Notes: generated from the sequence alone by a model not told the origin. Positions 46,501-59,800 are shown, counted from the first letter of the stretch. The stretch is 64,000 nucleotides of DNA from Toxoplasma gondii ME49 (GCF_000006565.2 NC_031480.1:3073529-3137528); one strand, 5' to 3'. A program made the numbers and translations.

Positions 46501-49359
46501 AGGTGCGTTTGAGTTGTGATAACTTCTATGTTAAGAAGCGTTCGGGGACGGAGCGCGACGATGACGACGAAGCGCAGGTGTGTGGCACTCTACCTACGTT
46601 GTGGAACATACCTGGAGTACCACCTCAGTTAACTCCGCGTGTCCCTCCAGAGGCATCATCTGGGAGTGAGCTCGGGGAAACTCGAGAGAAATGGGGTCAG
46701 GTCACTACACTGGGGGGGGGGCGCTTTTGAGAACAACATGTTGTACGTTCTTTTTCCTACGCCTCTAACGATCTGCCACACCTCAAGTTTGAAACAATCG
46801 CCGAAAAGGCGTGAAGCGTCGATATACCCTTGTCTACTCTCACGGTACACGACGAATCGAAACTTGGCGGGCATGTGCTAGGCACACACAGGCAAACGCT
46901 GCAGTTGTTCGGTGCAGTTTACAGAGAAAAACATTAGTCTGTCGGCGACAGTTACTTCTTTCTTAACGAAAAAGCAGTTGGACTATTCCGTTTTGCGGGA
47001 ACCCGACTTGAGGAAATCGACATCTCTGCGGCAGCGGCGTCCTGGCCAGGCGAAAGATATACGGCACGTGTACGAAACACGCGAAAACGATACATTTGAC
47101 GAACCGCCATCGCACGCGTTTCACGAGTTGCCGTCTGAACGGTATTCTGTACAGGTAGGGATTGGTTAGCCCCCTCATGGTCAAGCGTCCGAGCGGCACA
47201 AAATGGACATTCATTGACTAGGGGCAAGTTCCCAGGTGCGTACTTGGTTTCGTGCGCCAAATTCAACATCCAAAATAACAAGAAGGGCGCTCTGGAGCTA
47301 CATCGTCGTGTCGAACGCAGCAGCTGCCTTCTGGGCCTCGACCACACGCGTATCAACGAGCTTCACTAAAGCGGCCGCACTGCAGGCAGCAACACCACAC
47401 CTAGCAGAGGTGGATGACTTCGGAGATGTTCCTTGTTTATTCCTAGGATATACTTCATCAATGTTGTTCTCTCGAATGAACAAGGCATTTTCTTGAAGGG
47501 GAACTACTGGCAACGACCTCGCTCTGTCGCTCGGAGTCGCGGGTCTGCTCATTTTGCATCGAAGCGCAGCACAAGTTGCACCGACGAAAGAACGAGTTCC
47601 ACTACTTCCGAACCCGCTTTGCAAATTGCACACACGCTGTCACCTTAAGACCGGGAATTTCTCTCTAGCACGTTGTAGGACAGCTAAAGCAGCATGCAGT
47701 TACTAAAGAAAAACTCTGTGCCGTCTCCCCCCCCCCCCCCCGCCATCCTTTGTATATTGCACGCCTCGATGCCATGCACATACACACCATCTGAACCAAA
47801 AAAACGCCTCTCCATCATCGACCGTCGGCCGGATGCGAGCCCCCGAAGCCACAAGGATGACAGACAGAGATAACGAGGACTTACTCAAAGGCCGATGCAA
47901 AGCTGACGACGGAACCGTTCAACGACAGCCTGAGAACAAACACGCAGAGCAATTCCCACGGAGTCTTTCTACTGAAAAAGTGCATTTCGCCAGCGGGAGC
48001 CCACCTACACACGGGCTATGCATTCACAGGAGACGCACTTTTCTCACATCCGGACAGCGACGTTCACGTGAAAAAACGACTGTGTATATGCACCTTTCTC
48101 CGGCGTTGCTTCCACTCGCAGCACCTTTGACAAGGGCGGGACACCTGTTTCCACGCCATTTCCGTCCTCAACCTAGCTTCTCTCTTGTCGGCTCCCCAAA
48201 GTCAGCCCCCCCACGCTACCAGGATAACACAATGTCACGACATCGGACGTGGTTTCTGTCCACTGCCCAACTGTTGTATCACGCAAGCGTTCGTTCCCAC
48301 CCCCTCGCGAATGTCCTCTGTTCCGGTGTGTTTCGTCCAATCTTTTCTCCGTCCCCTCGACCCTTCCCGCTGACACTTTCCACAGCAATCGCGTGCGTGC
48401 AAAAATAACCCTCTTCCCTTTGATTTCCTTTCAAACGAAGCAACACAGTGCGATCGCGAAGCCACGAGCGTACAAGGGCGCTGCGGAGACTCGCTTCTAC
48501 GCCTTCGTGAACACGACGCCACACATACAGTGTGCACGGCGTTTCTGTACGCTTGAGCCCGTACAACAAATGGAACCGCCAAAAACGATTTTCTCCTCAA
48601 ATCGCTTTGCATAACTGCCTGCACCTCTGATGTATGCCTGCGTGTAGATAGACTAGAGACTGAACATGCACTGACTTCGCCATGAGCAAGGCACTCTCGA
48701 ATTCCGGGGTACACCAGCGCTCTGTAGCGTTTCACTTTCTATTATTTCACTTTCCTCTTCTCAGATACTAGTATGATCAGGGTCATCGTACTGTCAGGAA
48801 CCGAGACAATTTTTCACAGGCCTTCCGTCTGCCACAGGTGCCTTCGCACTTCTCCACTGTCGACTCACATGTCAGGGGCGACTCTGGCAAGCGTCGCAAG
48901 ACACTCTTCTACAACGTCGAGACGAAGGGGAAGCTTTGACTTTGCGATGTACACGTCAACAAACACGCGCGTATCGATGGTTTTCCGCGGGTCGCGATAC
49001 ACACAGGCATCCAGTAGACAGCTCAACACCCACCGCACGTTAGACCATTGCCGGGCTTCCCTGAGAAGAAACGAAAGACAGATTAAACGTCCGTGACTTT
49101 CCCCTCTGCAATGGGCACACGCAAGTCTTACATAAACCTCTCACTTTAGGTAAACCTTGAACGCGTCGGCGTGAGATAAAACAAATCCAGTTCTCCCCTC
49201 GGAGCCTCTTCCACGGAGTCTCCGCAGAATGCAGAGACACCCACTTTTGCATCTGTGAACTGTTTCTTTTATCGGCATCCGACTGAGCTACGAGATGCTA
49301 TTAGATGGGGGGAGGAGTGACACACACACGTCTCCCTTGGCATCTTCGCCGTGTCTCTG
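46501..49359. other. Intergenic region downstream of CDT1
   Basis: About 2.9 kb show no supported gene. The 191-codon plus-strand frame at 47833-48408 and its minus-strand counterparts look like by-products of GC-rich, Pro/Arg/Ser-coding composition. The part near 49359 is presumably the 3' UTR of the minus-strand CDT1 gene. A C-run lies at about 47728-47741. A plus-strand acidic stretch at 46540-46590 may belong to the candidate Cys-rich gene. Confidence 0.45.
47728..47741. repeat. Homopolymer C run
   Basis: A run of 14 or so C residues lies between CT-rich and GCC-rich sequence. This is a likely length-variable site. Confidence 0.9.
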
Positions 49360-51238
49360 TTAACACACCACGACCACGCGCATGCACGACAAACCGGACT
49401 GGGGTCGGATCTGAAACAGCCTGCTGAGCTGCGCAGCAGGCTGAGACACAGCCGAGGAAACGTCTGACGAACTACCCCCGTTGTGCGGACCAGATGTATC
49501 CGCAGGCCACACCCAACATGAACACACAGAGAGGAACTGAGACAGCGGATCGCAAATGCCAAAGACTTTTCGGCGCGGCTTACTGGTGGAGACCCGCCCG
49601 TTGTTTCCGCAGTTCCTCTTGCTGGAGGCGCGCCTGTCGACGTGCCTCCGTCTGCCAAGCAACGAAAGCAAAGACACATGGAAACTTCTCGAAATCAACT
49701 GCCTCAGATCACAGTTGAACCGAGGTCCGTTCTCCCTCAGCGTGCATGCCTTCCTGCCCTGTTCCACACTCGTTCACTAAAGAGACACACTGCTCTTCAG
49801 ACAAATGCTACACACGCGCCCGAAACGACCGATCTGTCAGCAACTGGCACTTCTGTCTACATGCGACATCCCTCCCCCCTGTCTTTCGCCTCCTCTCTTA
49901 TCCTGACCCTGCCTCCTCTGGTCTCCACGACTGGGTCCTGCCTTCTTCTCGCGTCCCTGTTTTAACCGCCCCCCCCACCGTCTCCATGGCCACGCTGAAG
50001 AGCGCTTTTTCAGTCGATGCCGTGCAGACGATGATCCACTCGTTCCGTCTCCGAATGCTACGCCAGTCGCGCGAGATACGGCGAAGGGGGGTCGTAACAG
50101 ATCAGAATTGCACTCAACCGTTGAGAAAGAACTCACGTCACTTACGCGTTGTCGAAGCCTCTCAGAGATGGGGCTTGCACCCGCAGAGCCGCTCCTCACA
50201 CTGGATACAGGAGATGAGACGTCGGCTGCGCTCGCGTCCCGGCGCGGCGTCGTTTGTTCGGCAGCTGCCTGCGGGCTCTTGGCTGGCGACACTGGGGAGC
50301 CGGCGCGGGTTGCACCTACACCCGAGCTGTCGGAGATGCGTGAGGAGACGGAGGACGTGGAGAGGCGCGTGTCTGCACCGGACAGGCGGTACACCAGTCG
50401 CTCACCTTCGGCTTGCGCGGGCGCGCCGTCCCTAGAGAGGGTCCTGCCCCTCTCGTCTCCTCGCGTAGGGGTGCTCGCCGACAGAAGGCCTGTGGACCCC
50501 CCTGGCGAGGCCGCGCCCAGTCGTCGCCGCGACAACGGACTCGAGAGCGCCATTGGAGAGTTGCTCGAGTTGCTATGTGCACTTTTGATGGGCGAAGAAC
50601 TCTTGGACAGGAGCGCGGACAGAAGGGCCGTTTTTTGGGGACTGAGAGCTTTCGGCGCACTCAGAAGAGGGTCTCCGGCACTTCGATCGCGTCCAATTCC
50701 GCCTTTCGACGGAGACCGCAGAAGCGTCTTTGCGGGTCTCGGCGGCAGCGCGTGACAAGGCGGCAGCGGGGTCGCGTCTGGATGAAATCCCGGCACCCAC
50801 TGGCCTCGCGTCAGGAAGAGCCACGCATTCTCAAAGACGCCCGACAAACGCGCGACGTCGCACGCACCCTCGAGCTGCTTCAGATACTCCAGTTGCCATA
50901 GGAACACCCACAGCACCAAGACGCCCCGGAACTGGACCAAGCGGAGGGTTGGATTCACCTCCCGTGACATCAACACCACCTACATCGAACGACACAGAGA
51001 AAAGGCGACACGGAATCTCGCACCCGCAAAACAGCTGCTTGCAGACGCATGACGCCTCTCTACATATGCAGATGTACACAGAGTATCGATGTACAGACAC
51101 GAATACCCGTGTGTGGAAATACCTAGATGCGGGCATCTGCCTTTCCACAAAATCTTCTGCGAGCATGCACTCTTAACAAGAATTCACTGTGACCAGTATG
51201 TTTGTCACCGTTACGCTCACAGTAACCCCCGATGCTGC

Positions 51239-51291
<53 letters not shown>

Positions 51292-53644
51292 CCCGTGACG
51301 TGAGTATCTAAATCAACGCATAGCGTCGGCGGAAGAAAAGGTCCTATTCGAAGGGAAAGTCTCTCCTCTTTGCATGCACGTGTACCTTCTTCGGCGTGAG
51401 AGCCTCGTTTCGCCCCGTTCGATTAAATTCTCTTGCTCTCACCTGAGGCGCGCCTTCAGAGTCTCTCGCTGGGTGTGGAGGCCCCAGAGGCTCCTTCGCT
51501 GTGCGGAGGGTGGCGGCCTGTTTGTCTTCGGGGGAGAGGACGAACTCCAGAAGCTCCAGTTCCAAGCCCTCCGCTAGACGCTCTCCAGAAATGAGGACCA
51601 GATTTCGCTTTAGCGGGCTCAGCGGCGCCGACTCTTCTTCGCCGGGTGCGGGGCGGCGTCTCCGACTTAAAGGCGATGTCGTGAGGGCGGCCGCGCCCAT
51701 GGCGAGGCGCGGAGAAGGCCCGGCCGAGGTCTTGAGGTGCCTGTACCGCCAGCCGAGGAGGTGGGGAGCTAGCCAGAGCATGCGCGCGATGTCGTCAACC
51801 TCGAGTTGCTGCGACGGCGTCTGCGCTCCGGGAGATTTGCAGGCCTCTGAAAGACTCTCCAACTCTCCGGGCTGTGCCGTGTTGAGGGGCGCGGAGGCAA
51901 GGACGGAGCCGACTGAGGCCGAGGCGTGAGTGAGTCGCTGGAAGGCGGGAAAGACTTGAGAAGAGAGGCCGAGCCGTCGCGAGGAGTCGTGCTCGCGGTC
52001 GCAGACGATCCGTAGAGTGCGGTAGTGTCTCCAGAGGCGCTCGAGGTCTCTCCCCAGATTCAGCTTCTCAAGCGTCTCGAGCTTCAGTGCGGTCACTGCA
52101 TGCAACAGCGCGTTCAGGTTCTCCCGCGCGTCGCCCTTGACCGGCTTGGACTCCCCGCCTTGCTCCTGAGGGGATGCGACACCTGCGAGGGCAAGGAGCG
52201 AACCGAGGAAGTGGGGAGTGTCTCCGTCTTCGGACCCCTCCGCGGGCCTCCGCGAGCAGACAGGGCTCCCCTCTCGAGGCGCGACGCCCCGAAAGAAGGC
52301 CGGAGTCGAGCTCGCAAGTCGCTTCAGCCAGGTGGGACAGGAAGAAGTCCACTTGTCGTTGGGACCTCGCGCACCGCGCCCGTCTCGAAAGCACGCGGGG
52401 CTCTGGCGCGCGGGCGTCAGCCGCATCGGCGACACCACGCACTGTCTCTTCCCTGTGATCGGCGACCGGCGAAACGGGGACTGCGCCTCCATCATTTCGC
52501 TGCGTCTCTCCTGTCTCTCGTTTGCCTCGCTGCGGGGACCCACCTCGACGGGCGCCGGGTCACCGCGGAGAGGTGAGCCTTCCTCGCCGCGGTTTCTCCG
52601 CTTCGACCGACTGAACGGCGAGGGAGTCGCGGCCTCGTCTGTTAGAGCGAACTCGAAGGAGTCCCTGGGCCTGCGGGCCCCGCCGAGGGGTGTCCCCTCA
52701 CCCCCCAGGGCCTGGAGCCCCGGCGCCACCACGGAGGATGCCACGGGGCTCCGGGGAGACTCCGCGCGGCCTCGCAGCTGCTCGTAGAAGAGGGTACAAG
52801 GGAGGCGGGGGGGGGTGGCAGGCAGCACAGAGTCGAGACGCGAGAGAGAGTTCCGCGGAGTCTCTCCGCGGCGCGGCGGAGTTCGCGACCGTCCCAGATC
52901 TTCCCGCGAGTCCATCGGAGACGCAGCTCCTGAACCGGCGGCGCCCAAAACGTGGTGACCCCGTCGAGGTGTCCCCTCGCCGCGGACGTCCCCGGAGGCC
53001 CCCGCGGTCCCAACCGCGTGGGCACCATCGGCTGCGCCTCCGGCGACGGGGTCGACAGCCATTCTCCGGACTCGGAGGGGCGAGCCGAGGGTAGTCTTTC
53101 CTAGGTCGATGCCCTCGCTGTCTCTGCGTGAAGCGAAGAGTGGAGGGATCCGCGAGGCGAGAGCCGCGACGTGGTCCACACCTGCGGAGTCCTGAGCACC
53201 GGTCCTTCCGTCGCCAGCGAGCGAGGCCGTCGAAGCACCCAAGAGATTCCCCGGCGTCATACTAGATACTGGCACCCGGCGCAAGAGAGCTGGGGACGCG
53301 GAGCGAATAGCAAGAGGAGGCGGAGGCGAGAGAGTCTTTCCCTCCACAGCGAGAGGCGCGAGCGCAGCGTCAGCTACAGGCTCACCCAGCTTCTGCCCCT
53401 GGAGGAGAAAGGGGTCGTTTTCTGACGCACTTCCTGATTTGCCGAGTGCAGACGAAGTCCCGACGGACGACGCGCAGGCGTCAAGAGCGTGGCGCGCCAA
53501 GGCCGAGACAGCGCAGGGGCTCGCGTCGTGCGCTCCCTTCAACTGCTTCTTCAGAGGCGACGAAACTTCTGGCGACGCCGGCAGATCCAGCCGGCGCTTC
53601 CGCTGGACGAGTGGCGAAGAGGGCGGCGCTGGAGGAACCTCCAT
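49360..53644 (-). CDS. CDT1: CDT1-like DNA replication licensing factor, four exons, about 1,055 aa
   Basis: Exons are 53644-51443, 50979-50146, 49651-49584 and 49423-49360; all junctions are GT-AG, in phase, and end at TAA. The start chosen is the ATG opening MEVPPAPPSSPLVQRKRRLD; the frame upstream is CT-rich nonsense. Residues 1-505 are disordered with many SP/TP sites and basic clusters (QRKRRLDLPASPEVSSPLKK), fitting CDK control and nuclear import. Residues about 508-800 match the Cdt1 geminin-binding/central fold: LETLEKLNLGRDLERLWRHY, IVCDREHDSSRRLGLSSQVF, DDIARMLWLAPHLLGWRYRH, NLVLISGERLAEGLELELLE. In exon 2 follow LVQFRGVLVLWVFLWQLEYL and the tryptophan/His-Pro motif GQWVPGFHPD with a Pro-rich LPP tail. 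A second disordered region and a charged helix (TEARRQARLQQEELRKQR) precede the end, RLFQIRPQSGLSCMRVVVVC, which may be a reduced winged helix. CDT1 recruits MCM2-7 to ORC/CDC6 origins. The family call is firm for the central fold, while the last two exons are less certain. Confidence 0.75.
51242..51288. repeat. (AT)n microsatellite in CDT1 intron 1
   Basis: An unbroken AT run of about 47 nt lies in the first intron of the minus-strand CDT1-like gene, about 150 nt after its donor. Confidence 0.95.
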
Positions 53645-54812
53645 CGTGATGACATGCGGTCGTCGACAGGGAGGAAGGCCCCGGCGCGGCCGCGCGCATG
53701 CGCCGGAGTGTGCGAAGAAGAGGAGACGCCGAGGCAAAAGCCCTGGGTCCAGGCGAAGAAAGGGAAAGACAGAGTGAAGAGAATCAGGGAACCAGAGGGA
53801 AGAAGGGGAGAGAGGGGAAAAGAGACAGACAGAAGCGACGAGAAGAAAACGAGAAAACCCTAGAGTGAAAAGCAGAAAAGTCACTCTGGGGACGCTGGAG
53901 CGGGAGCCGCCCAATCAGGCGTACATACAGCTCCACTCCAAGCTGCCGCGGTGTAACAAGTACACACCCGAGAGAGCATCAAGAAGTCAAGAACGCTATA
54001 CCTGCTTGTACCGTTAGGACGAGATTCTCTTGGAGAAGGAAGCTCAGCGCTGTCCCGTACCCCAGGACAGAGAACGGCGGAGCAACAGAGGCAAGGAGGT
54101 TCCTTGCTGCGACTCTGCTGCTTTTCTGGCGTATTTCGAAATGACTACCACGACGTACTAAGAGCGTGATCCGTATTCCGCCTGCCCGTTTTGTCCTCGC
54201 TTCCAAAAAAGGCTTCACGGGACCGCGTGCAGTCGAGTTGACGGCCACTCTAGCTTGTGATCCGACGGTAAGGCGGGCTGTGCCGAGCCCAGCTGGGGAC
54301 ACTATTTTGTACGCCTTCCACCCCCAAAGCTCAAACGACACCCCGCAAAAAAGGAGGAGTCGCAGGCTAATTCGTGTCTCCTGCAAGAGCTGAGGGCGCG
54401 ACTGTTTTCTCCCGATTTTTGGCGGGTGTGCGCTCGGAGGCACTGACAGGGTGCTTTGTCTTGTCCTCTTTGTGGCGCGTCTTCGAAAAAAGTGCGCCAC
54501 GTTTAGACGGTTCCGCGGATGTTGCTACCAAAAAAGCGACGTGAGACGTCGGCGAGAAAGTGGAAACGGGAGCGAGGAGGGACGGAAACGGCGACGTGTC
54601 CGGCAGTTCCCCCAGCAGCCAGACCACCTCCCACGGCAGAAAGATGACGTCGTTCCTGCCGCGATCGGCTTTCAAAACAGACACTTTTTCACAGAGAGAG
54701 TGTCAGGTGTTTTTTGGTCACTCCACTTTTCTCGACGATGCCTTTCCTCGCAAACGCGCCAGTCGCCATGTGTGCCAGACACACTGGAGGAGGGTGGCGT
54801 AGCGACTAGCAG

Positions 54813-54826
54813 GGTGTACATACACC
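54813..54826. repeat. Dispersed palindrome GGTGTACATACACC
   Basis: This is a perfect 14-nt match to GGTGTACNTACACC, extended to GGGTGTACATACACCC by one base on each side. It lies in the intergenic region. A truncated copy, GGTGTACACAG, follows near 54978. Confidence 0.8.
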
Positions 54827-56123
54827 CGGCGGGGTCCGCGGTGGCGAAGACCTCGGTTTGCTCACAGCTGCTTTTCGCCACCACCCGGAGAGGCCGCTTT
54901 TTTTCGCGCCTTTCGATTCGTCGCCGGCCTCTGAAACAGGGCGCTACGACAGAGGCTTCTTGCGTGAAAGAAGCTCGGGTGTACACAGCGGTCGCGGTTC
55001 CGAGCTGCCAGTAGAGAGGAGAGGGCGGAGAGAGTGGTCGACACGGTCGGAGGGGGGAGGTGCTGGGTTTTGCCGTCGACACAGGGGAAATTCGGGGGCT
55101 GCACACGACACCATTGAAAAAGGGGGGAGTGGTCGGGGGGGTGTTGGCCTCAAACAGCGACACTGGGGTATAGGTCGAGCTGAGAAAAAGCGAAACATGC
55201 ACGCTGCAGTTTTCCAGAATTCTTTTCTCGGTCTGGCAAGAAAAGGCGAATTTCTAAGGACTGTACGCGTTCACAGGGGCCGGCGCGGCTCCGCACGGAA
55301 GGAAGTAGTCTTGCGACAAGTGAGAGGAGAGCGCAGTTAGTGGACGATGCGTGAGGTGTATGTGCGTTGTGGAAAGAGAAAAGCGTAGGGTTCTGGGTGA
55401 GAAACTCGCGCTGTCTTGGCTGTTAGGCACAGTCCGACGAGGAGCCTTCGAGGCCACCGCCCCAGACTGGTTTTCTCGTAGCCTTGTCGTACACGAAGTT
55501 CGTCAGAGTCGCCGCCGCTCCCGTTCCTTTCTTTCTCGGCCAGCTGCAGGGCGGACGAGACTTCTTCGAGCTCTCTGCATTCTCTCGTACATACATCTGC
55601 TCGGCATCCACCTGCCCAGACCCTTTCCCCGGGACGGGAAAGTGTACGAGAAGCATCAAGCCGTGCGCGACTCCTTTTCAACACGGGGGTTTCTGTTCTT
55701 TCCGTGACTACCAGTTAAACTGAGAAAGTGCCTCTATTTCGGATCTGTGTTATTCTCCGCGCATCGATCCTTTGCTGTCTTCTCTTTCAAGCGCCTCAAA
55801 ATAGAACTCGAGCCTTCGCTGTCCACGGCATTCCACGGACTCAGAACGCGTCCTGGAAGCGCGGCGTTCCCGTCTCATTTTCTTGTCCCTTCTTTCGCTC
55901 CACGTTTTTCTCGGTTGCAGAGGTGTTTGTACAACCCGTGAAGCCGCCCTGCCGCCGAGCACTCGCGCCCAAAGGTTCCTCCACGGATCTTCGCTTTCTT
56001 TGCGTCCTCAACGTCGTATGGTGCTTTTTCTTTTCTCTTGTCAACGGCATTCCCAATCGCGGAATACGCTGGGTGTCTTTTGCCATTCCATGCGCCCCAG
56101 CCCGGGACCCGTGTGCCCCACTA

Positions 56124-56137
56124 GGTGTACAGACACC
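56124..56137. repeat. Dispersed palindrome copy GGTGTACAGACACC
   Basis: A single-mismatch copy of the GGTGTACNTACACC motif lies in the divergent promoter region, about 700 nt upstream of the SSX2IP-like start. Confidence 0.75.
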
Positions 56138-56528
56138 CCGGAGCAGAAGCACGCTTCACAGACAGCTCCGAAGGGCAGCGATCGGACACCAACCAGTCAG
56201 ACCTTTACTTTCTCTCCTCTTTTTTGACAACTTGGAGCTGTCGCTCTTCTCACCGTTTCTCACGTATGTGCAACAGGTAGCACAAAACCCCCTCCACTAC
56301 GCACGAGTAGAGCTCTTGTTTTCGTACGCGTCTGTCGCGCTTTGTCTGTACACGACGCCCTCCAAGCACAAAGGGAGCCGCTTTTTGCTTTTTTCCCCTT
56401 TCAGGCGAAGCGAAAACTCAGTCGCCTCTGGTTCCTTTTCTTCTCTCTCCATGCGAGTCTCCTCTCCCAGTATGTGTGACACACTCTTGCACGGTCACGA
56501 GTCGATGTTTTGACGATCCAGTTCAGAC

Positions 56529-56566
56529 ATATATATATGTATGTGTATATATATATATATATATAT
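56529..56566. repeat. TA-rich microsatellite
   Basis: An interrupted TA/TG run lies about 280 nt upstream of the SSX2IP-like ATG. Confidence 0.9.
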
Positions 56567-56842
56567 GCTTTTACGTGGAGAGGTACTGACGTTCTACATG
56601 TGGACTTTCTCTTAGCGTTCGAGGAACGCATGCAAAATGCGCGGCACAGAGAACCCGTGCGCTTTGTCGGTACACCGTAGATTCTTGTGACGAATCGACA
56701 GTCAATTCTTGTTTCCGGAGGAAGAAGGCATGCGCGCTTTCTTTCCAGATGCTGTGACATGAGGGGAGCGACTTGTCAGGCTGGAAGAGGTCAGGAGAGA
56801 AAGTGAAAGCAAGTTCCGCGACAGTGGTCTTCTTTGTAGGTA

Positions 56843-59800
56843 ATGGCCCGGTATGAGGCGGTAGGAAACATGGGGGAACCGGCCCCCGAGAGTCGTTTCT
56901 CTCTAGTCTCCCCGCGAGAAACTGTCGAAGAAGCGATGTCTCCGTTTCGCCACTCTTCTCTGTCTCCGCTGGGCCAGGCGGCCTCCCCGTTTCTGTCGCC
57001 CATTCCCTCTCTTTCTTCGTCGCCCTCGTCTTCTCCCTTTCGATTGTGGGCACAAGCTGGCGAGTACGACGAGCACTGTCGTCGCGCCTCTCCAGGTCCG
57101 AACTCTGCGCCTGCTTCTCAGTCGCCTCGTGCGTCTCAGCGAGGGCCGTTGAACCCTCGAAGAAGCCGAGGAGAGCCTCGCTTTGGATGCTCAGCTCCGA
57201 CCGGCCCCCCCGCGACCGACCTCCTCCAGGCGAAGGCCTTTTTTCCGCGTCGGCCGCGAGAGTCCCAGACTTCAGCCGACGCACGCGCCTCCGTTCGGCA
57301 GCCACGAAACTCCTTCTCGTTTCCTCCCGTGGTTCCCGAGTCCCCGTTCTGCAAGGTCGGCGCCTCCTCCCTCTCGCTGCTCTCGAAGAAGCCCCCCGCG
57401 CAAACGCCTTTCCGCGTCCCCTCCGCACTCGCTGCCTCGCCCGTGTCGGATGCACATGTTCCCGTAGGCGAGGCGACGCATCCGTCCGCGTCGGCCGGTG
57501 CCCGAGCGGCGCCCTCGGCGTCTCCGCTTCGTGCGCCTTTCTCAGTGTCTCCGTCGCGGTTCAACGGTCTCCACGGAACTCCCGGGAGAGGCCCGCTGTT
57601 GCTGAGTGAGTTGGACACCCCCTTCCACTTGGTCCGGATGAACAAGGGGACCACGTTTCTCGCAGGAAGGCATGCAAAGACTGTCTTCCAGCCGTCGCCG
57701 AGTCCTGGCACCGGGGGTCCCTCGGCCACCGAGGCATCGCGAGAATCGCTGGAGGCGCCTGCGCAGAGGCCTCCGACGTCTGTGTCGGGTGGAGGCGAGG
57801 AACTCAAGCGAGAGCAAGGAGGTCCCCCCGGGGCTGCGGTGGGGACTTTGGAGGCGGGGGTGAGGCTGGAGAACTTTGAGGGAGATGGAGGAAGAGATGC
57901 GAGGGCTGGAAGGGACGGGAGGCGAGACGAGGATGCGAGACAGCCAAGTCGCTTCGGACTGCGAGCGTCGCGTACAGCAGACTCAAGAGAGACTGAGAGG
58001 GAGAAGAGGACCGAGGCTGGTGAATCTTTTGTCGGGTTCTACACATCAGCAGAGAAACAAGAAGTTCGGCTGACTGAAGAAAGAAGGCAGAAAGATCCAT
58101 GCGAGGGTTTCCAGGACTCCTTCTCCCGATTTTCACCTCATAGCGGAGCTCCACCTCTGGACCAGAGCAGATTTCCGCGGCACTTTGAGTCGAGGGGCGA
58201 CGGTCCCTTCTCTGCCTCTCCCGTCCAGACAGAAGCCCCGCGGGGCTTGGCAGGAACCGCCGCGTCGAGGGCGAACGGAGACAGCGGGCAAGAGACGGCT
58301 GCAGAAACGGAGTCGAGCAGTCCAGGCAATGCAATTCTGTTTTCGGTGCCGTCGCCGACGACGGCGGCAGCCGCGGAAATCCTCCGTTCTCGTCAACTCC
58401 TGCAAAAAGCCGAACGCATGCTTCGTGCGGCGACCGTCGTGGCTCCCAGAGAGAAGCCCGAGGAAGGTAGACGAAGCTTCAGCGAACCGCGACCGCAGAG
58501 TTCTGTCTCGGGGCTGCCGAGGCCGAGCGACGAGGAAAATGTCATCTACGCGCCGGCGGGCGCCCACGCCTGGAGTGTCAGTCCACCAGCGGCCGGACAC
58601 TCGCCTCAGAGCGCCGCTCCCGCGGCAGAGGCGACTAACGCGGCCCTGTCTCGGGGTGTACTTACACCTAACGGGAGCAGCCGCGCGGACCCTGCGGCGA
58701 CTGCTCCCCCGTCTGGACAAACGAGAGAAGACCTCTCCGCCTGTGCGCGGCGCGAGGCCGAGCCGCGCCGCGAAAGGAGACAAGAGGAAGCACAGGCGAG
58801 CTCAGGCTACTGCGTCGCCGATCGGGACGCTCCGTTTTCTCGCATGAATGCGTCGGAGGAATCGCTGACACTGTTGGAGACGCAGGAAGGGTCTGGAGGC
58901 AATCCGCTTCTCGGAAGCTGGCTCCTCTCCCACGCAGAGATTGCCAGAGAAAGACATACAGGCAAAGAAGAAGGGAAGACGGCAGGGGCGGGCCAGTCCG
59001 CCGGCGTCCAGGAAGAACCCAAGAGCGATGGGGCCCCCAAACAACAGCCAAGCAGATGCACAACTGCCGGATCAGGTCAGCGCCTGTCGGATTTCTTTGA
59101 GCGGGCAACTTGCTTTGCGAATTTTTATCTCGACCATAAGAGATGCGAGCTGCGGTGCTCGCGGGAGATCGTCGCGTGCATGCAAGGCGCGCTGACCTTT
59201 CTCAGGGCCCTTACGTTTGTCAACTGAAAGTGCCTACCACTCTACGATTCACCCGCTGACTCGCTCAAACACATTTTCTCGTAAAGTGTAGCTGTAAGTT
59301 GATTCGGTGCATAACCCTTTCAAAATTTTATCCGCAAATATATCTCAGTACACTCATGTGGATGCACGCGCACGTATATATATACATATATACATATATA
59401 CATATATATATATATACATATAGGTGCATGCATAAGGACGCATGTACTTGCAGGTTCGAGGAACTCTGGGTCCTGGGGAACATGGCTACGTGACGAATAC
59501 GTATGTTTCATTTCCCTGCTGCATCACCTCCCTGTTTCTGTTCGTATCTTTTCTCTTCGTCAACCAAACGGTCGCACTTGGAGAGTCGTTTATCTTCTTT
59601 CTTCCAGTCCGACTCTTTTCACAGCAGTTGCATGCGGTATCTGTCTTTGCTTCAGAGCCTCTGTCGTCTTCGTCGTCTGGAATCGTCTCGGCTGTCCCGC
59701 CAGGGTGCGTAAGAAGCTCGCCGCAGAGACAGCGGAGCCGGCTCGGGATCAGGCCTCGTGCGGCGCATACGAGAGATTTCGACGGCGCGCTGTTTTATTC

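Larger units (their letters stand above)
53645..56842. other. 3.2-kb divergent promoter region between CDT1-like and SSX2IP-like genes
   Basis: Both genes start here and run apart. The frames on either strand are compositional by-products. The region holds palindrome copies at 54813 and 56124, a partial copy near 54978, and a TA microsatellite near 56529 that is about 280 nt before the SSX2IP-like start. An acceptor-like CTTCTTTGTAG immediately precedes the ATG at 56843, so an upstream non-coding exon is possible. Confidence 0.5.

Noticed and set aside
47833..48408. 191-codon plus-strand frame
   Set aside because: Lies in the likely 3' flank of the CDT1-like gene, no motif, and minus-strand frames of similar length occur at the same place.
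59076..59227. Continuation of the SSX2IP-like first exon to a stop at 59227
   Set aside because: Possible, but it would place two large genes 215 nt apart and the phase of a donor at 59075 matches the next exon exactly; retained as the alternative model.
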